A DNA stretch of 64,000 bases from Planctomycetaceae bacterium (GTDB taxonomy: Bacteria; Planctomycetota; Phycisphaerae; Phycisphaerales; SM1A02): assembly GCA_021297795.1 (NCBI GenBank), contig JAJTGL010000001.1, positions 1 to 64,000 of the forward strand, read 5' to 3'. Under the pieces are notes generated by a model that did not search any database, was not told the origin of the DNA, and saw only the letters and a program-made list of their open reading frames with translations. Below, in pieces: positions 1 through 13,050 of the stretch; within the stretch, counting starts at the first letter, position 1; each line of letters opens with the position of its first letter. A program made the position numbers and the translations under genes.

Positions 1-832
1 AGATGGACGCGATGCCCGGCGTGACCGTGCCGAGAAGAAGGATCGCACCGGCGACGAGTCGTGTGCGCCGCGCGGGCTCGCGGAAGAACACGGCGGCACC
101 CTCCGCGAGCGCCAGCTGCTGGCGCACCGTGCTGATACCCCCGGCACTCATGTTCGTGCGGATATCGGGATCGTGGCGGAAGACCATGCCCGCATGCGCG
201 GCGCGCAGCAGCCAGTCGGCATCGGCCGCGATGCGCAGGTCGGTCCGGAAGAGGCCGATCGCCTCGAAGACACGGCGGCGCGCGAGCACCGTCGGATGGA
301 GGATGCGCGGCAACTCGGCGACGCGCAGCGGCATCCACTCCTGCTCGCCGCGGAGGTGATGCGTGAGGCCCCCCTGCTCATGCAGCAGGAGATCGCCGTG
401 CGCGATGTCGGCGTAGACGAACGTCGCCGCCTTCACCGCGCGCTCCACCTGGTCCGGCTCCATCCAGTCGTCCGAGTGCGCGAACTGGACGAACCGCCCC
501 CGCGCACGCCGGACACCCTCGTTCAGCGCGGCGTAGAGACCGGCGTCCGGGCCGCTGCGCCAGAAGTCGATGCGGTGTGCGTTCGCGCGGATCACCTCGA
601 CGGTCCCGTCGGTCGAGCCGCCGTCGAGCACGATGTACTCGATGTTCGGATAGGTCTGCGCGCGCACCGCATCGATCGTGCGCGCGATGGACGAGACGCG
701 GTTGAGGCAGATGGTGACGACCGTCACGAGCGGAATCTCGTCCCGGTCGCGCGGATCGCGCGGGATCGGATCGATCTCGTCCGGCGGCCTCGGTTCGAGC
801 GCGGCGCGCAGCGCATGCTGGATCAGCGGCAC
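1..832 (-). CDS. Glycosyltransferase family 2 (3' end runs off the window)
   Basis: Minus-strand reading from a GTG at 832 gives MPLIQHALRAALEPRPPDE...IPLVTVVTICLNRVSSIARTIDAVRAQTYPNIEYIVLDGGSTDGTVEVIRANAHRIDFWRSGPDAGLYAALNEG, with GT2-like TVVTICLN and DGGSTDGT motifs; start overlaps the stop of the upstream gene. Confidence 0.85.
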   Translation of the reverse strand, partial: MPLIQHALRAALEPRPPDEIDPIPRDPRDRDEIPLVTVVTICLNRVSSIARTIDAVRAQTYPNIEYIVLDGGSTDGTVEVIRANAHRIDFWRSGPDAGLYAALNEGVRRARGRFVQFAHSDDWMEPDQVERAVKAATFVYADIAHGDLLLHEQGGLTHHLRGEQEWMPLRVAELPRILHPTVLARRRVFEAIGLFRTDLRIAADADWLLRAAHAGMVFRHDPDIRTNMSAGGISTVRQQLALAEGAAVFFREPARRTRLVAGAILLLGTVTPGIASI

Positions 833-2184
833 ACGTCACCGCCCTTCGGTTGCTTCCCGGGTTCATCCCGCGGCTGACTCCACGACATGATCCACGCGCG
901 CCACGCCGCCGCCTGCGCGGCAAGCGAGTGATTCGATTCGGCGAGTGCCCGCCCCGCCGCACCCATCTCGGCGGCTCGCGCCGCATTGCCCGTGACCGCG
1001 CGGATCGCGCGCGCCACCGCCTCGGGCTCGGCGTCGGAGAGCGTGACGGCGTTCACGCCGTCGACGGCGATCTCGACGATGCCGCCGCCGCGCAGCGACA
1101 CGATCGGCCGCGCGCACGCTGCCGCCTCGAGGGCCGTCTGTCCGAAGCTCTCGACCGCGGAGAGCGTGAGATAGCAGTCCGCCGCGCCGTAGATCAGCGG
1201 CATGAGCCGCTCGTCGCCCACGAATCCGAGCGGAATCGCGCTCGGGAACGCATCGCTGCGATGGCCGAAGCATGCGAAGCGCACGTGCTCGCCGCGCATG
1301 AGCTCGATCGTGCGGGCGAGCACCGGTCCGCCCTTCTCGGGGAGCGCCGCATCGACCGATCCGAAGACGACGAGCGGCGCGCGCTCGTGCCCGTGCCCGG
1401 CGATCCCGAGCGCCGCGCGTGCGACACCGCGGTCGATCGGCGCGAAGGACGCGGTGTCGACGCCGAGCGGAACACGGTCGACATGCGCTCCCTCGCCGAG
1501 CGACTCGAGCGCCGCCCGCCGTGTCCAACCGCTGTTCGCGACGATCGGAACACCTCGCTCGACGAAGACGTGCCGACGCAGCATCCACTCGTCGGCGATG
1601 AGCGCGGGCGCGAGCGCCGGGTACTGCGCGGCGGTCGGGCAGCGTTCGTCGCAGCGCGTGCGGAAGCGCTCGCAGGCGTAGGGCTGCGCGCATCGGCCGG
1701 TGACGAACGACAGGTCGTGCATGTACGCGACGGTCGCGATGCCGCGATCGACGAGCGCGGCGAGCAGCGAGACCGACCACCCCGCCCAATGCAGGTTGCC
1801 GACGACGACGAGGTCCGGCGCGAGCGAAGCCACCGCGTCGACCACGCGTGGATCGACGACGCGCGGGCGACGCGGGCCGATGCAGTACGCCGCGGGCACC
1901 GAGCGGATGCCGAGCCATGCTCCGCGAAGCGCCTGTCCGCGCGGTTGGAGCGACTCGCGCCCTGGATCGCGCGCGTCGACGACGCGCCCCTCCTCCATCC
2001 GTCCGCAGCAGACGATGCCGACGTCGTGACCATCGAGCAGGAGGCTCTGCGCCTGCCGCCGCATCGCGGTCCCCGCGCCGAACTCGAATCCGAGGTCGGC
2101 GAGGAACACGACGCGCAGTGCACCGCGTGCGGCGAGCCGCGCCGATGCATCGACGAGCAGCCGACGCGCCGACGTCACTGCCAT
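823..2184 (-). CDS. Glycosyltransferase family 4 (GT-B fold)
   Basis: Translation with HVDRVPLGVDTASF and ESFGQTALEAAACARPIV motifs; start MAVTSARRLL overlaps the stop of the preceding gene. Confidence 0.88.
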   Translation of the reverse strand: MAVTSARRLLVDASARLAARGALRVVFLADLGFEFGAGTAMRRQAQSLLLDGHDVGIVCCGRMEEGRVVDARDPGRESLQPRGQALRGAWLGIRSVPAAYCIGPRRPRVVDPRVVDAVASLAPDLVVVGNLHWAGWSVSLLAALVDRGIATVAYMHDLSFVTGRCAQPYACERFRTRCDERCPTAAQYPALAPALIADEWMLRRHVFVERGVPIVANSGWTRRAALESLGEGAHVDRVPLGVDTASFAPIDRGVARAALGIAGHGHERAPLVVFGSVDAALPEKGGPVLARTIELMRGEHVRFACFGHRSDAFPSAIPLGFVGDERLMPLIYGAADCYLTLSAVESFGQTALEAAACARPIVSLRGGGIVEIAVDGVNAVTLSDAEPEAVARAIRAVTGNAARAAEMGAAGRALAESNHSLAAQAAAWRAWIMSWSQPRDEPGKQPKGGDVCR

Positions 2185-3126
2185 GCCCGCACCCAGCGCG
2201 ACGATGCCCAGTCGTACTTCAGGAACGGTCGGCGCTCGAACAGGTGGAATCGGCCGAGGTGATGGCGGAACGGCGGCGGCATGTGGCGCCGGATGCCGAC
2301 GCGCACGAGCGAACCGAACCGCGTGGGAGCGCGCCCTCCGTCGCGACGGAAGACGCCGAGCGCCTCGTCGAAGTACGACGAGAGCGCGACCGCCGACTTC
2401 TGTCCGGCGCGGCGGCGGAAGAGCCCCAGCGGCACCTCGACCGACCAGAGCGGCGCATGCCGGATGAAGCGCGACCAGAGTTCGTAGTCGCCGGCGAGCT
2501 GCAGCGACGTGTCGAGTCGCGCGCCCGCGCGCTCCCACAGCGACCGTCGCCAGAACGTCGACTCCTGCTGGATGAATCCGTCGGCGAACCAGCGTCCGCA
2601 GGGGAGGTTCTCGCCGCGGTCGACGCCCTTGCGACTGACGCCGGAGAGGCGCGACGTGGCGATCGTCGCCCCCTCCTCGTCGATCGCGCTCGGGAACGAA
2701 CTGGTGAGCCACTCGACCTCGGGAAACTCGCGGAACAGCCGCACCACCGTCTTCAGCGTGCCGGGCAGCCACTCGTCGTCCGAGTTGAGCCACGTCATGA
2801 TGTCGCCGGTGGTGCGCGCGAAGCCGCGGTGGATCGCGTCGTACATCCCCTTGTCGGGTCCGCTCTCCACGTGCGCGAAGCGCGCGCGATGGCGGTCGAC
2901 GATCTCCATCGTGCCGTCGCCCGAGCCGCCGTCCATCAGCACGTGCTCGATGCGCGGATAGCCCTGGCCGTGGATCGAGTGGATCGTCCGCTCGATGAAC
3001 TTCGCGCTGTTGAAGCTGGGCGTGACGACCGACACGAGGGGAAGGCCGTCGACCTCGGAGGAAGCGGACGCTCGCGACGCGCCATCGGCGGGGTTGGGGC
3101 TCAACTCCACGAGTTCACCCCGCATT
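2175..3126 (-). CDS. Glycosyltransferase family 2
   Basis: LVSVVTPSFNSAKFIERTIHSIHGQGYPRIEHVLMDGGSGDGTMEIVD...WLNSDDEWLPG. Confidence 0.9.
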
Positions 3127-3985
3127 CGGGACGCGTGCGCGGCGAGAAGACGAGGTCGACCTGCCACAGGCAACCGTCGCGGGCGCGCCAGAGCGGCTCC
3201 GCGAGGTCGAGCATCATGAATCCGTGGTCCCACATCCAGGCGCAGAACTCGTGGAGGAGCGGCGCGCCGTTTCCGAGGCGGAACGGATAGCACTCGACCA
3301 CCACGAGCTGTGCATCGCGCATCGTCTCGAGCGCGCCCTCGAGGATCGGGATCTCGAATCCGTGCGTGTCGAGCTTGATGAGATGGGGGCCGACGAGCCC
3401 GCGGCTCGCGACCTCGTGATCGATCGTGGTGCCCGGCAGCGGCAGGAACTCGGGGCGGATGCGGGATTCGTGGATACGGCCACCGTAGGGATCGGGCGTC
3501 CGCTCGAACCAGAGCTGCCGGCGCTGGGGGCCGACCGCCGCGATCGCGACCTCGATGCCCCTCCGTCCGGCGGCGAAGCGCTCGAGCGCGGGCAGATGCG
3601 CTTCGTTCGCCTCGAGGAGCAGCGCCCGCGCGTCGGGAAAGACGCCGCGGCACATGTCGGTCCACTGACCGTCCGAGGCGCCCACGTCGATGATCGACGC
3701 GATGCGCACGCCGCGGGCGTGCGCGCGTCCGAGTGCATGGCCGGTCGGAAGCGGGATGCCGGAACCGGCTCCGGCGATCGCGCCGCCGGTTCCGCCGAGG
3801 CCGAGGCGCGCCTTGACGCGGGCCGAGAGCAGGGAGAGCAGCGCTCGACCCGACGAGACCTGCGCGCGCAGCGCGTCGCGCTCCGATTCGAGCGCCGCGA
3901 TGCGGGCGGAGAGCTCCTCCGAGAGCGCGGCGAGCGCGCTTCGCTCGAGCGGATCGGTCGGCGGTGTCACGGAGGGTTGCGTCAT
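3101..3985 (-). CDS. FkbM family methyltransferase
   Basis: IASIIDVGASDGQWTDMCRGVFPDARALLLEANEAHLPALERF and HLIKLDTHGFEIPILEGALETM, typical of FkbM proteins. Confidence 0.88.
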   Translation of the reverse strand: MTQPSVTPPTDPLERSALAALSEELSARIAALESERDALRAQVSSGRALLSLLSARVKARLGLGGTGGAIAGAGSGIPLPTGHALGRAHARGVRIASIIDVGASDGQWTDMCRGVFPDARALLLEANEAHLPALERFAAGRRGIEVAIAAVGPQRRQLWFERTPDPYGGRIHESRIRPEFLPLPGTTIDHEVASRGLVGPHLIKLDTHGFEIPILEGALETMRDAQLVVVECYPFRLGNGAPLLHEFCAWMWDHGFMMLDLAEPLWRARDGCLWQVDLVFSPRTRPECGVNSWS

Positions 3986-5262
3986 GGAGCGGCGTGACCT
4001 GCGGGCGTTGTCTCGGATCGAGCTGCCAGCAGCTCGTCGTAGAGCGCAAGGTATCCGCGCGCCTGAAGCCGCGGGGCGTAGCGTTGCTCGGCGTCGGCGC
4101 GAATCCCGCCGCGCAGCGGCCTCAGCAGGCCCACGTTGCCGATCGCACGCGCGATCGACGCGCCGAGCGCATGCACGTCGCCCACCGGAGCGAGTTCGGA
4201 GCCGGGAGAGTTCGCGAGCATGTCGGGCGCGCCGCCCGCATCGAACGCCACGCACGGCGTGCCGCAGGCCAGCGCCTCGAGGATCCCGTTCGGAAGGTTG
4301 TCCTCGAGCGACGGCAGCACGAAGAGATCGCTCGCGGCCACGATCGACGCGAGCGTGCGCCGATCCATCACCCGGCCGGGTGCGATGGAACCCGGCCGCA
4401 TCGCGATGCCCGCGGTCTCGCCGAGAACGACGAAGCGGAGCCGGGCGGCGACGGTCGCGGGAAGGATCCCCGCGGCCACGTCGAGCGCGCGGGTCAGTTC
4501 GGCGAAGCCCTTCCTCCGTTCGGCGGCGGCGTCGGCGGAGAAGAGCACGAGGATGTCGTCGGCCACGACGCCGAGGCGCGCGCGCCCCTCCTCGCGCAGC
4601 ACGGGATCGAAGGTCGCGAGATCGACTCCGTACGGAATGCACTCGACGCGGCAGCCCGCGAGAAGCGCGCTCTCCCCCGCGCGGCGCGCGAGCCAGCGAC
4701 TCGGCGCGACCACGGTGAGCGCGCCGCGCGCGTAGGCGAGGCGCTTCGACGCGAAGACCGCTTCGACAAGCCCGTGCGGATCGCGGGCGAGCTGCGGGCA
4801 TGCCATGCATGCCGTGCGCCAGCGCCCGCAACCCGACGCATAGTGGCACCCGCCCGTGTACGCCCACTCGTCGTGCAGCGTCCAGACGACGGGTTTCCCG
4901 AGGGCAAGCAGGTCGCCGATGTCGCGCGCGGAGGCAAGGCGCGGAACCCAGTGGAGGTTGATCACGTCCGCCTCGCGGACGAAGGGGTGACGCGCGGGAC
5001 AGGCGCCCGGCGCGCCGGTCGAGAAGAGCGTGTTGGACACCTTCGTCCGTTCGCGCGCGATCCACCGCTCCTCGACCACCGCCCACGCGCGCCGCTCGGC
5101 GTCGCCGACCTCGGCCACCGCGACGCGCCCGTCGTCCGACTGCCGCTCGAGGACCAGCATCCGGCTATCCGCGCCCTCGGCGACGAGCGATGCATGCAGC
5201 CCGTGCGCCGCGCGCGCGGCGCCGCCGGCCGACTCGTTCGTCGAGAGATGCACGATGCGCAT
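3982..5262 (-). CDS. Glycosyltransferase family 4
   Basis: MRIVHLSTNESAGGAARAAHGLHASLVAEGADSRMLV...ASDLFVLPSLEDNLPNGILEALACGTPCVAFDAGGAPD. Confidence 0.92.
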   Translation of the reverse strand: MRIVHLSTNESAGGAARAAHGLHASLVAEGADSRMLVLERQSDDGRVAVAEVGDAERRAWAVVEERWIARERTKVSNTLFSTGAPGACPARHPFVREADVINLHWVPRLASARDIGDLLALGKPVVWTLHDEWAYTGGCHYASGCGRWRTACMACPQLARDPHGLVEAVFASKRLAYARGALTVVAPSRWLARRAGESALLAGCRVECIPYGVDLATFDPVLREEGRARLGVVADDILVLFSADAAAERRKGFAELTRALDVAAGILPATVAARLRFVVLGETAGIAMRPGSIAPGRVMDRRTLASIVAASDLFVLPSLEDNLPNGILEALACGTPCVAFDAGGAPDMLANSPGSELAPVGDVHALGASIARAIGNVGLLRPLRGGIRADAEQRYAPRLQARGYLALYDELLAARSETTPAGHAAP

Positions 5263-5297
5263 GCCGCGGTTCTACCACATCCCCCGGGCACGCGGCC

Positions 5298-6107
5298 TCA
5301 GGATCGGTTCGCCTCGGCGCGCGACCAGAGGTCGAACCCCGCCAGACGCATCGGCCTGAGCAGCGCGCGGCGCGCGAGGAAGGCCGCGAGCGGCAGGACC
5401 TTCGTCCGCGAGTGGCGAAGGCCGATCTCGAGCATCTCGCGATCGGCGAGCGAGAGCCGCGTGTTGGACACGCCTCCGAGCGAGAAGGTCGCAAGCGTCG
5501 TGTCGAGATGGAGGAAGCGAACGCCGGCGCGATGGCAGCGTTCGATGAAGTCGAAGTCGAGCGCCGTGCGGTACGAGCCATCGAACGCCCCGAGCCGGTC
5601 GTACACGCGTCGCCGGACCATCGTGGCGCAGTGCATCGTGCGGCACCGCACGCCGAGGCGCGCGAACACGCCCGGACGCACGATGCCGAGCGCGCGCCCG
5701 TCGGCGGCGATGAAGCGCGCGTTGCCGTGCACGATGTCGACCTCCGGATCGCGCTCGAACGCGTCCATCACGGCCTCCGCGGCGCCGGGCTCGAGCGCGT
5801 CGTCGGCGTTCACGAGGAACACGACGTCGGATGCAAGGGCGTCGATCGCCTCGTTCCATGCGTTCGCGATGCCCGTTCCCTCCTGGCGCATCGTGCGATA
5901 GGCGCGCGATCCAGCGATCTGCGGACGTGCGGACCGGGCATCCGCGAGGATCTCCTCGGCAAGCTCGGTCGACCCGTCGGAGGAGCCCCCGTCGATCACC
6001 ACGACCTCGTCCGGTGCGCGCGACTGCGCGAGCGTCGACGACAGCGACCGCGCGAGCGACGCGCGGGCGTTGAGGGTCGCGGTCACCACGCCGTACGTGA
6101 GTCGCAT
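5298..6107 (-). CDS. Glycosyltransferase family 2
   Basis: MRLTYGVVTATLNARASLARSLSSTLAQSRAPDEVVVIDGGSSDGSTELAEE...VFLVNADDALEPGA. Confidence 0.9.
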   Translation of the reverse strand: MRLTYGVVTATLNARASLARSLSSTLAQSRAPDEVVVIDGGSSDGSTELAEEILADARSARPQIAGSRAYRTMRQEGTGIANAWNEAIDALASDVVFLVNADDALEPGAAEAVMDAFERDPEVDIVHGNARFIAADGRALGIVRPGVFARLGVRCRTMHCATMVRRRVYDRLGAFDGSYRTALDFDFIERCHRAGVRFLHLDTTLATFSLGGVSNTRLSLADREMLEIGLRHSRTKVLPLAAFLARRALLRPMRLAGFDLWSRAEANRS

Positions 6108-6154
6108 GGGGTGGCGAGTATAGTGGGCATCGCGCGGAGCTCCCGCGCGCACGC

Positions 6155-7279
6155 ATGGGCACGTACGTCGTCGTCAACACCATCGGTGACACCGTCGTTG
6201 CCTTCCGAGGCGCGCTCGTGCGCGATCTCGCCGCGCGCGGCCACCGCGTGGTGGTCTCGACGACGCTGCCCGACGGGATTCCTGCCCAGCGCATACGCGA
6301 CGAACTCGCGGCGCTCGGCGCCGAGACCGACTTCGCGCCGTACGCACGCGCCTCGATGAATCCGCTCGGCGAGTGGCGCGCGCGACGACACTACCGCGCG
6401 CTGTTCGCCCGGCTCGCGCCCGACGGCGTCTTCGCCGCGAATCCAAAACCGGTCTTTCACGCGATCCCGGCGGCCGCGTCGTGCGGCGTGCCACGACGCG
6501 TGGCGATGATCACGGGGCTCGGATACGCCTTCATCGGCACCACCCTGAAGGCCCGCATCGCGCGCCTGGCCGCGACGCGCCTCTATCGCGGCGCGATCCG
6601 CGGGACGACGACGCTGTTCTTCCAGAACGAGGACGATCGGCTCGAGTTCGCGCGCCGCGATCTCCTCGACGGCGTGCGCGACGTGCGCATGTGCGCGGGC
6701 TCCGGCGTCGACCTCGAGCGGTTCGCGGAGGTCGCGCCGCCCGCGGGGCCGCCGGTCTTCACGCTGGTCGCGCGGCTCCTCGCCGACAAGGGCGTGCGCG
6801 AGTTCGCGGAGGCCGCACGCATCGTGCGTGCGCGGCGACCCGACGCGCGCTTCCGGCTCGTCGGCTGGATCGATGCGAATCCCTCGGCGGTCACGCGGGG
6901 CGAGGTCGACGGCTGGGTGCGCGAGGGAGTCCTCGAGTTCGCCGGACGGGTCGACGATCCGCGGCACGAGCTGGCGACGGCGAGCGTGTTCGTGCTGCCT
7001 TCCTACCGCGAGGGAACGCCGAAATCGGCGCTCGAGGCGCTCGCCACCGGCCGCGCGATCGTGACCACCGACGCTCCGGGCTGCCGCGCGACCGTCGATC
7101 ACGGCGTGAACGGGCTCCTGGTCCCGCCGCGCGATGCCTCGGCGCTTGCGGAGGCATGCCTCGCGCTCGCGACGGACCCGGCGCGCGTGGCCGCGATGGG
7201 AGCGGCGTCGCGTCGGAAGGCGGCCGACTTCGACGTGCGGCGCGTGAACGCCGCGATCATCGACGCGCTCGGCGCGTGA
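6155..7279 (+). CDS. Glycosyltransferase family 4 (CapM/PglA-like)
   Basis: MGTYVVVNTIGDTVVAFRGALVRDLAARGHRVVV...AGSGVDLERFAEV...FVLPSYREGTPKSALEALATGRAIVTTDAPGCRATV. Confidence 0.92.
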   Translation: MGTYVVVNTIGDTVVAFRGALVRDLAARGHRVVVSTTLPDGIPAQRIRDELAALGAETDFAPYARASMNPLGEWRARRHYRALFARLAPDGVFAANPKPVFHAIPAAASCGVPRRVAMITGLGYAFIGTTLKARIARLAATRLYRGAIRGTTTLFFQNEDDRLEFARRDLLDGVRDVRMCAGSGVDLERFAEVAPPAGPPVFTLVARLLADKGVREFAEAARIVRARRPDARFRLVGWIDANPSAVTRGEVDGWVREGVLEFAGRVDDPRHELATASVFVLPSYREGTPKSALEALATGRAIVTTDAPGCRATVDHGVNGLLVPPRDASALAEACLALATDPARVAAMGAASRRKAADFDVRRVNAAIIDALGA

Positions 7280-7291
7280 TACCCTCGCGGC

Positions 7292-9283
<1,992 letters not shown>

Positions 9284-9473
9284 CGCGGCCGCCCGGCCCA
9301 ACCCCGGCCCCGCCGTCGCGCCCGCAGGATCCCGGCGCGGGTCGCCCCCGCCCGGGGGTCCCGTGGCAACCGAAGTTGCGCATAACCATTTCATCGGAAC
9401 GGCTTGCCCGGCGGACTTCGGAATGCCGATAGGGAATGACCCGGGGACGCATTGTCCCCTCCGAGGTACCCCC

Positions 9474-10666
9474 ATGCTCGACCCCCGCGCCAAGCCCATC
9501 CTGCTCTCGCCGCCGCACATGTCGGGCGCCGAGCAGCGCTTCGTCGAGGATGCGTTCCGCACCAACTGGGTCGCCCCGCTCGGCCCGAACGTCGACGGCT
9601 TCGAGCGCGAGATGTCGGAGTACCTCGGCTTCGGCACGAACGGCGCGCGGCTCCACTGCTGCGCCACGAGTTCAGGCACCGCCGCGATCCACCTCGGACT
9701 GATGCTGCTCGGCGTGCGACCGGGCGACTGCGTCCTCTGCTCGAGCTTCACCTTCGTCGCGAGCGCGAATCCGATCCGCCAGCTCGGTGCCGAGCCCGTG
9801 TTCGTCGACAGCGACGAGGCGAGCTGGAACCTCTCGCCCTCGGCGCTGCGCGATGCGATCGCCACGCTCGACGCGGAAGGACGCCGGCCGCGCGCGCTGA
9901 TCGCGGTCGATCTCTACGGACAGGGCTGCGACTACGGCTCGATCGAGGCGATCTGCGACGAGTGGGACATCCCGATCCTCGAGGACGCCGCCGAGAGCCT
10001 CGGCGCGACGGTCCACGGCCGCCGCTGCGGCACGTTCGGCAAGGTCGCCGCGTTCAGCTTCAACGGCAACAAGATCATCACGACCTCGGGCGGCGGGATG
10101 CTGGTCTCGAGCGACGCGGCGCTCGTCGAGCGCGCGCGCTTCCTCGCCACGCAGGCACGCGAACCGAGGCGCACTACGAGCACACGGTCGCCGGCTTCAA
10201 CTACCGGATGTCGAATCTCTGCGCGGGCGTCGGACGCGGGCAGCTGCTCGCGCTCCCCGACCGCGTGGCGCGCCGACGCGCGAACTTCGCCCGCTACGAG
10301 GCGGCGTTCGCGTCGCGCGCAGGCGTGCGCTTCATGCCCGAACCCGTGTGGAGCCGCTCGACCCGCTGGCTTTCGGCGATGACGATCGATCCCGCGCGCG
10401 CGTCCACCACGCGCGACGAACTGCTCGCCGCCCTCGCGGCCGAGCGCATCGAGGCGCGTCCGACCTGGAAGCCGATGCATGCGCAGCCGCTCTTCGAGGG
10501 ATGCCGCATGTTCGCGCACGAGCGCGGACGCCGCCCCGTCTGCGAACGGCTCTTCGAACAGGGAATCTGCCTGCCCTCGGGAAGCGCGATGGAGGACGAG
10601 GATCTGTCGCGCGTCGTCGCGGCGATCGAACGCGCCTTCGCACCGACGCGCGCGGCCGTCGCATGA
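9474..10666 (+). pseudogene. DegT/DnrJ/EryC1/StrS-type PLP aminotransferase, frameshifted near 10166
   Basis: N-terminal part (MLDPRAKPILLSPPHMSGAEQRFVEDAFRTNWVAPLGPN...FSFNGNKIITTSGGGMLVSS...ATQAREP) is in one frame; the C-terminal part (AHYEHTVAGFNYRMSNLCAGVGRGQLLALPDRV...[16 protein letters not shown]) continues in another. Confidence 0.85.
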
Positions 10667-10760
10667 GCCGATCGGAACCGATGTAGACTCGCGAGACGCC
10701 GGCGCGGAACGACATGTGTCGCCCACCGGAAGCATGATGGTGTCGGACGGACGGAACCCG

Positions 10761-11783
10761 ATGGCGATTCTCGTCACAGGCTGCGCGGGCTTCATCGGCT
10801 CGCATGTCGCGCAGGCGCTCCTCGACCGGGGCGACGAGGTCGTCGGCGTCGACAACATCAACGACTACTACGACCCGAATCTCAAGCTCGCGCGCCTCGC
10901 GCGGCTCGAGCAGCGGCGCGGCTTCGCGTTCGAGCGCCTCGACATCGCGGACCGCGGCGGCATGGAGCATCTGTTCGCGTCGCGGCGGTTCCGGTCGGTG
11001 GTGCATCTCGCCGCGCAGGCTGGCGTGCGCTACTCGCTCGAGAATCCGCACGCGTACATCCAGTCGAACATCGTCGGCTTCCAGAACATCCTGGAGGGCT
11101 GCCGTGGCGCCTTCACGCGCGGCGAGGGCTGCGCGCACCTCGTCTACGCGAGCTCGAGCTCGGTGTACGGCGGCAACGCGAAGCTCCCCTTCTCGGTCAG
11201 CGACTCGGTCGACCACCCGCTGTCGCTCTACGCGGCGAGCAAGAAGGCGAACGAGCTCTTCGCGCACACCTACTCGAGCCTCTTCGGTCTTCCGACGACG
11301 GGCCTGCGCTTCTTCACGGTCTACGGCCCGTGGGGCCGGCCCGACATGGCGCTCTTCCTCTTCACGCGCAACATCCTCGAGGGGAAGCCGATCCAGGTCT
11401 TCAACCACGGCCATCACCGGCGAGACTTCACCTACGTCGACGACATCGTGGAGGGCGTGATCCGGACGCTCGACCGTCCCGCGCGGCCGAATCCGTCGTT
11501 CGATCCCGCGCAGCCGGATCCGGGAACCTCGTCGGCTCCGTGGCGGGTCTACAACATCGGCAATTCCCGCCCGGTCGAGCTGCTCGACTACATCCGCGCC
11601 ATCGAGAAGGCGACCGGACGCAGCGCGATCATGGAGATGCTGCCCATGCAGCCCGGCGACGTGCCCGACACGTTCGCGGACACGACGGCGCTTGCGGCCG
11701 ACACCGGTTTCCGTCCATCCACGCCGGTCGAAGAGGGTGTGGCGCGATTCGTCGCGTGGTACCGCTCCCACTACGGCGTCTGA
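10761..11783 (+). CDS. NAD-dependent epimerase, UDP-glucuronate 4-epimerase-like SDR
   Basis: [46 protein letters not shown]...[15 protein letters not shown]...[10 protein letters not shown]...YAASKKANE. Confidence 0.92.
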   Translation: MAILVTGCAGFIGSHVAQALLDRGDEVVGVDNINDYYDPNLKLARLARLEQRRGFAFERLDIADRGGMEHLFASRRFRSVVHLAAQAGVRYSLENPHAYIQSNIVGFQNILEGCRGAFTRGEGCAHLVYASSSSVYGGNAKLPFSVSDSVDHPLSLYAASKKANELFAHTYSSLFGLPTTGLRFFTVYGPWGRPDMALFLFTRNILEGKPIQVFNHGHHRRDFTYVDDIVEGVIRTLDRPARPNPSFDPAQPDPGTSSAPWRVYNIGNSRPVELLDYIRAIEKATGRSAIMEMLPMQPGDVPDTFADTTALAADTGFRPSTPVEEGVARFVAWYRSHYGV

Positions 11784-11808
11784 ACCTTTCGCGAGGTACC
11801 CTGCGCGC

Positions 11809-13050
11809 ATGGCAAGCGTCTGCTTCTACTTCGAGCTCCACCAGCCCTGGCGCCTGCGCCGCTACTCGGTGTTCTCGACCGACCCGTTCTACTTCGACAA
11901 CGACGCGAACGAGCGCATCCTCCGCAAGGTCGCGGACAAGTGCTATCGCCCGGCGACGCAGAAGATGCTCGACCTCGTGCGACGCCACGACGGGCGCTTC
12001 CGCTGCTCGTACTCGATCACGGGCACGGCGCTCGAGCAGCTCCTCATGTGGGCGCCCGACGTCGTCGACACGCTGAAGGCGCTCGTCGACACCGGCGCAT
12101 GCGAGCTGATCGGCGAGACCAGCCACCACTCGCTCTCGTTCCTCTTCTCGCGCGCCGAGTTCGACGCGCAGGTCGACCACCACCAGAAGCGGATGCGCGA
12201 GGTCTTCGGCGTCACGCCGAAGGTCTTCCGCAACACCGAGCTCATCTACTCGAACGAGCTCGCCGCGCACATCGCGCGACGCGGCCAGCACCGCGCGATC
12301 CTCTGCGAGGGCGTGGACCGGCTGCTCGGCTTCCGCTCGCCGAACTACCTCTACGCGCCTCCCGGCGACGGTCCGCTCGAGGATCGTCCGGTGAAGCTGC
12401 TCCTCAAGAACTACCGCCTCTCCGACGACGTCGCGTTCCGCTTCTCGAACCGCGGCTGGAAGGAATGGCCGCTCACCGCCGAGAAGTTCGCCGGCTGGGT
12501 GAACCAGATCAACGGCGACGGCTACATGTGCAACCTGTTCATGGACTACGAGACGTTCGGCGAGCACCAGTGGGCGGACACGGGCATCTTCGAGTTCCTC
12601 GACGCGCTGCCCGGCGCGGTCTACGACACGAACTCGGGCCACAACGACTTCCTCACGCCGTCGCAGATCCTCGACTGCCACGAGCCCGTCGGCGAGTACG
12701 ACGTGAAGGACTTCATCTCGTGGGCCGACAGCGAGCGCGATCTCTCGGCGTGGCTCGGGAATCCGATCCAGGATGGCGCGGCCGCGGAGCTGTACGCGCT
12801 CGAGGCGCCCGTGAAGGAGCGTCACGCCGCCGGCGATCCGTACATCCTCGAGGACTGGCGCAAGCTCACGACGAGCGACCACCTGTACTACATGTGCACG
12901 AAGTACTGGTCGGACGGCGACGTCCACAAGTACTTCTCGCCGTACGACTCGCCGTACGACGCGTACATCAACTTCATGAACGTGCTCGATCACCTGAAGA
13001 CGCGCGCGGGCGTGGGTGCTCCGCTCAGGGCGCGCGTCGCGTCGAGCTGA
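11809..13050 (+). CDS. Glycoside hydrolase family 57 (alpha-amylase-like)
   Basis: MASVCFYFELHQPWRLRRYSVF...VFRNTELIYSNELAA (candidate Glu nucleophile)...CNLFMDYETFGEHQW. Confidence 0.92.
   Translation: MASVCFYFELHQPWRLRRYSVFSTDPFYFDNDANERILRKVADKCYRPATQKMLDLVRRHDGRFRCSYSITGTALEQLLMWAPDVVDTLKALVDTGACELIGETSHHSLSFLFSRAEFDAQVDHHQKRMREVFGVTPKVFRNTELIYSNELAAHIARRGQHRAILCEGVDRLLGFRSPNYLYAPPGDGPLEDRPVKLLLKNYRLSDDVAFRFSNRGWKEWPLTAEKFAGWVNQINGDGYMCNLFMDYETFGEHQWADTGIFEFLDALPGAVYDTNSGHNDFLTPSQILDCHEPVGEYDVKDFISWADSERDLSAWLGNPIQDGAAAELYALEAPVKERHAAGDPYILEDWRKLTTSDHLYYMCTKYWSDGDVHKYFSPYDSPYDAYINFMNVLDHLKTRAGVGAPLRARVASS

Noticed and set aside
823-2793. 656-aa ORF taken as one protein
   Set aside because: True start is most likely MAVTS at 2184; the upstream part is a shadow of the adjacent GT2 gene
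9363-9379. Sigma-54 promoter (tggcaaccgaagttgc)
   Set aside because: The GG to GC spacing is one base too long versus the -24/-12 consensus
9443-9459. ggggac-gcatt-gtcccc hairpin before the aminotransferase as a riboswitch or attenuator
   Set aside because: Short stem only; no conserved aptamer or terminator T tract
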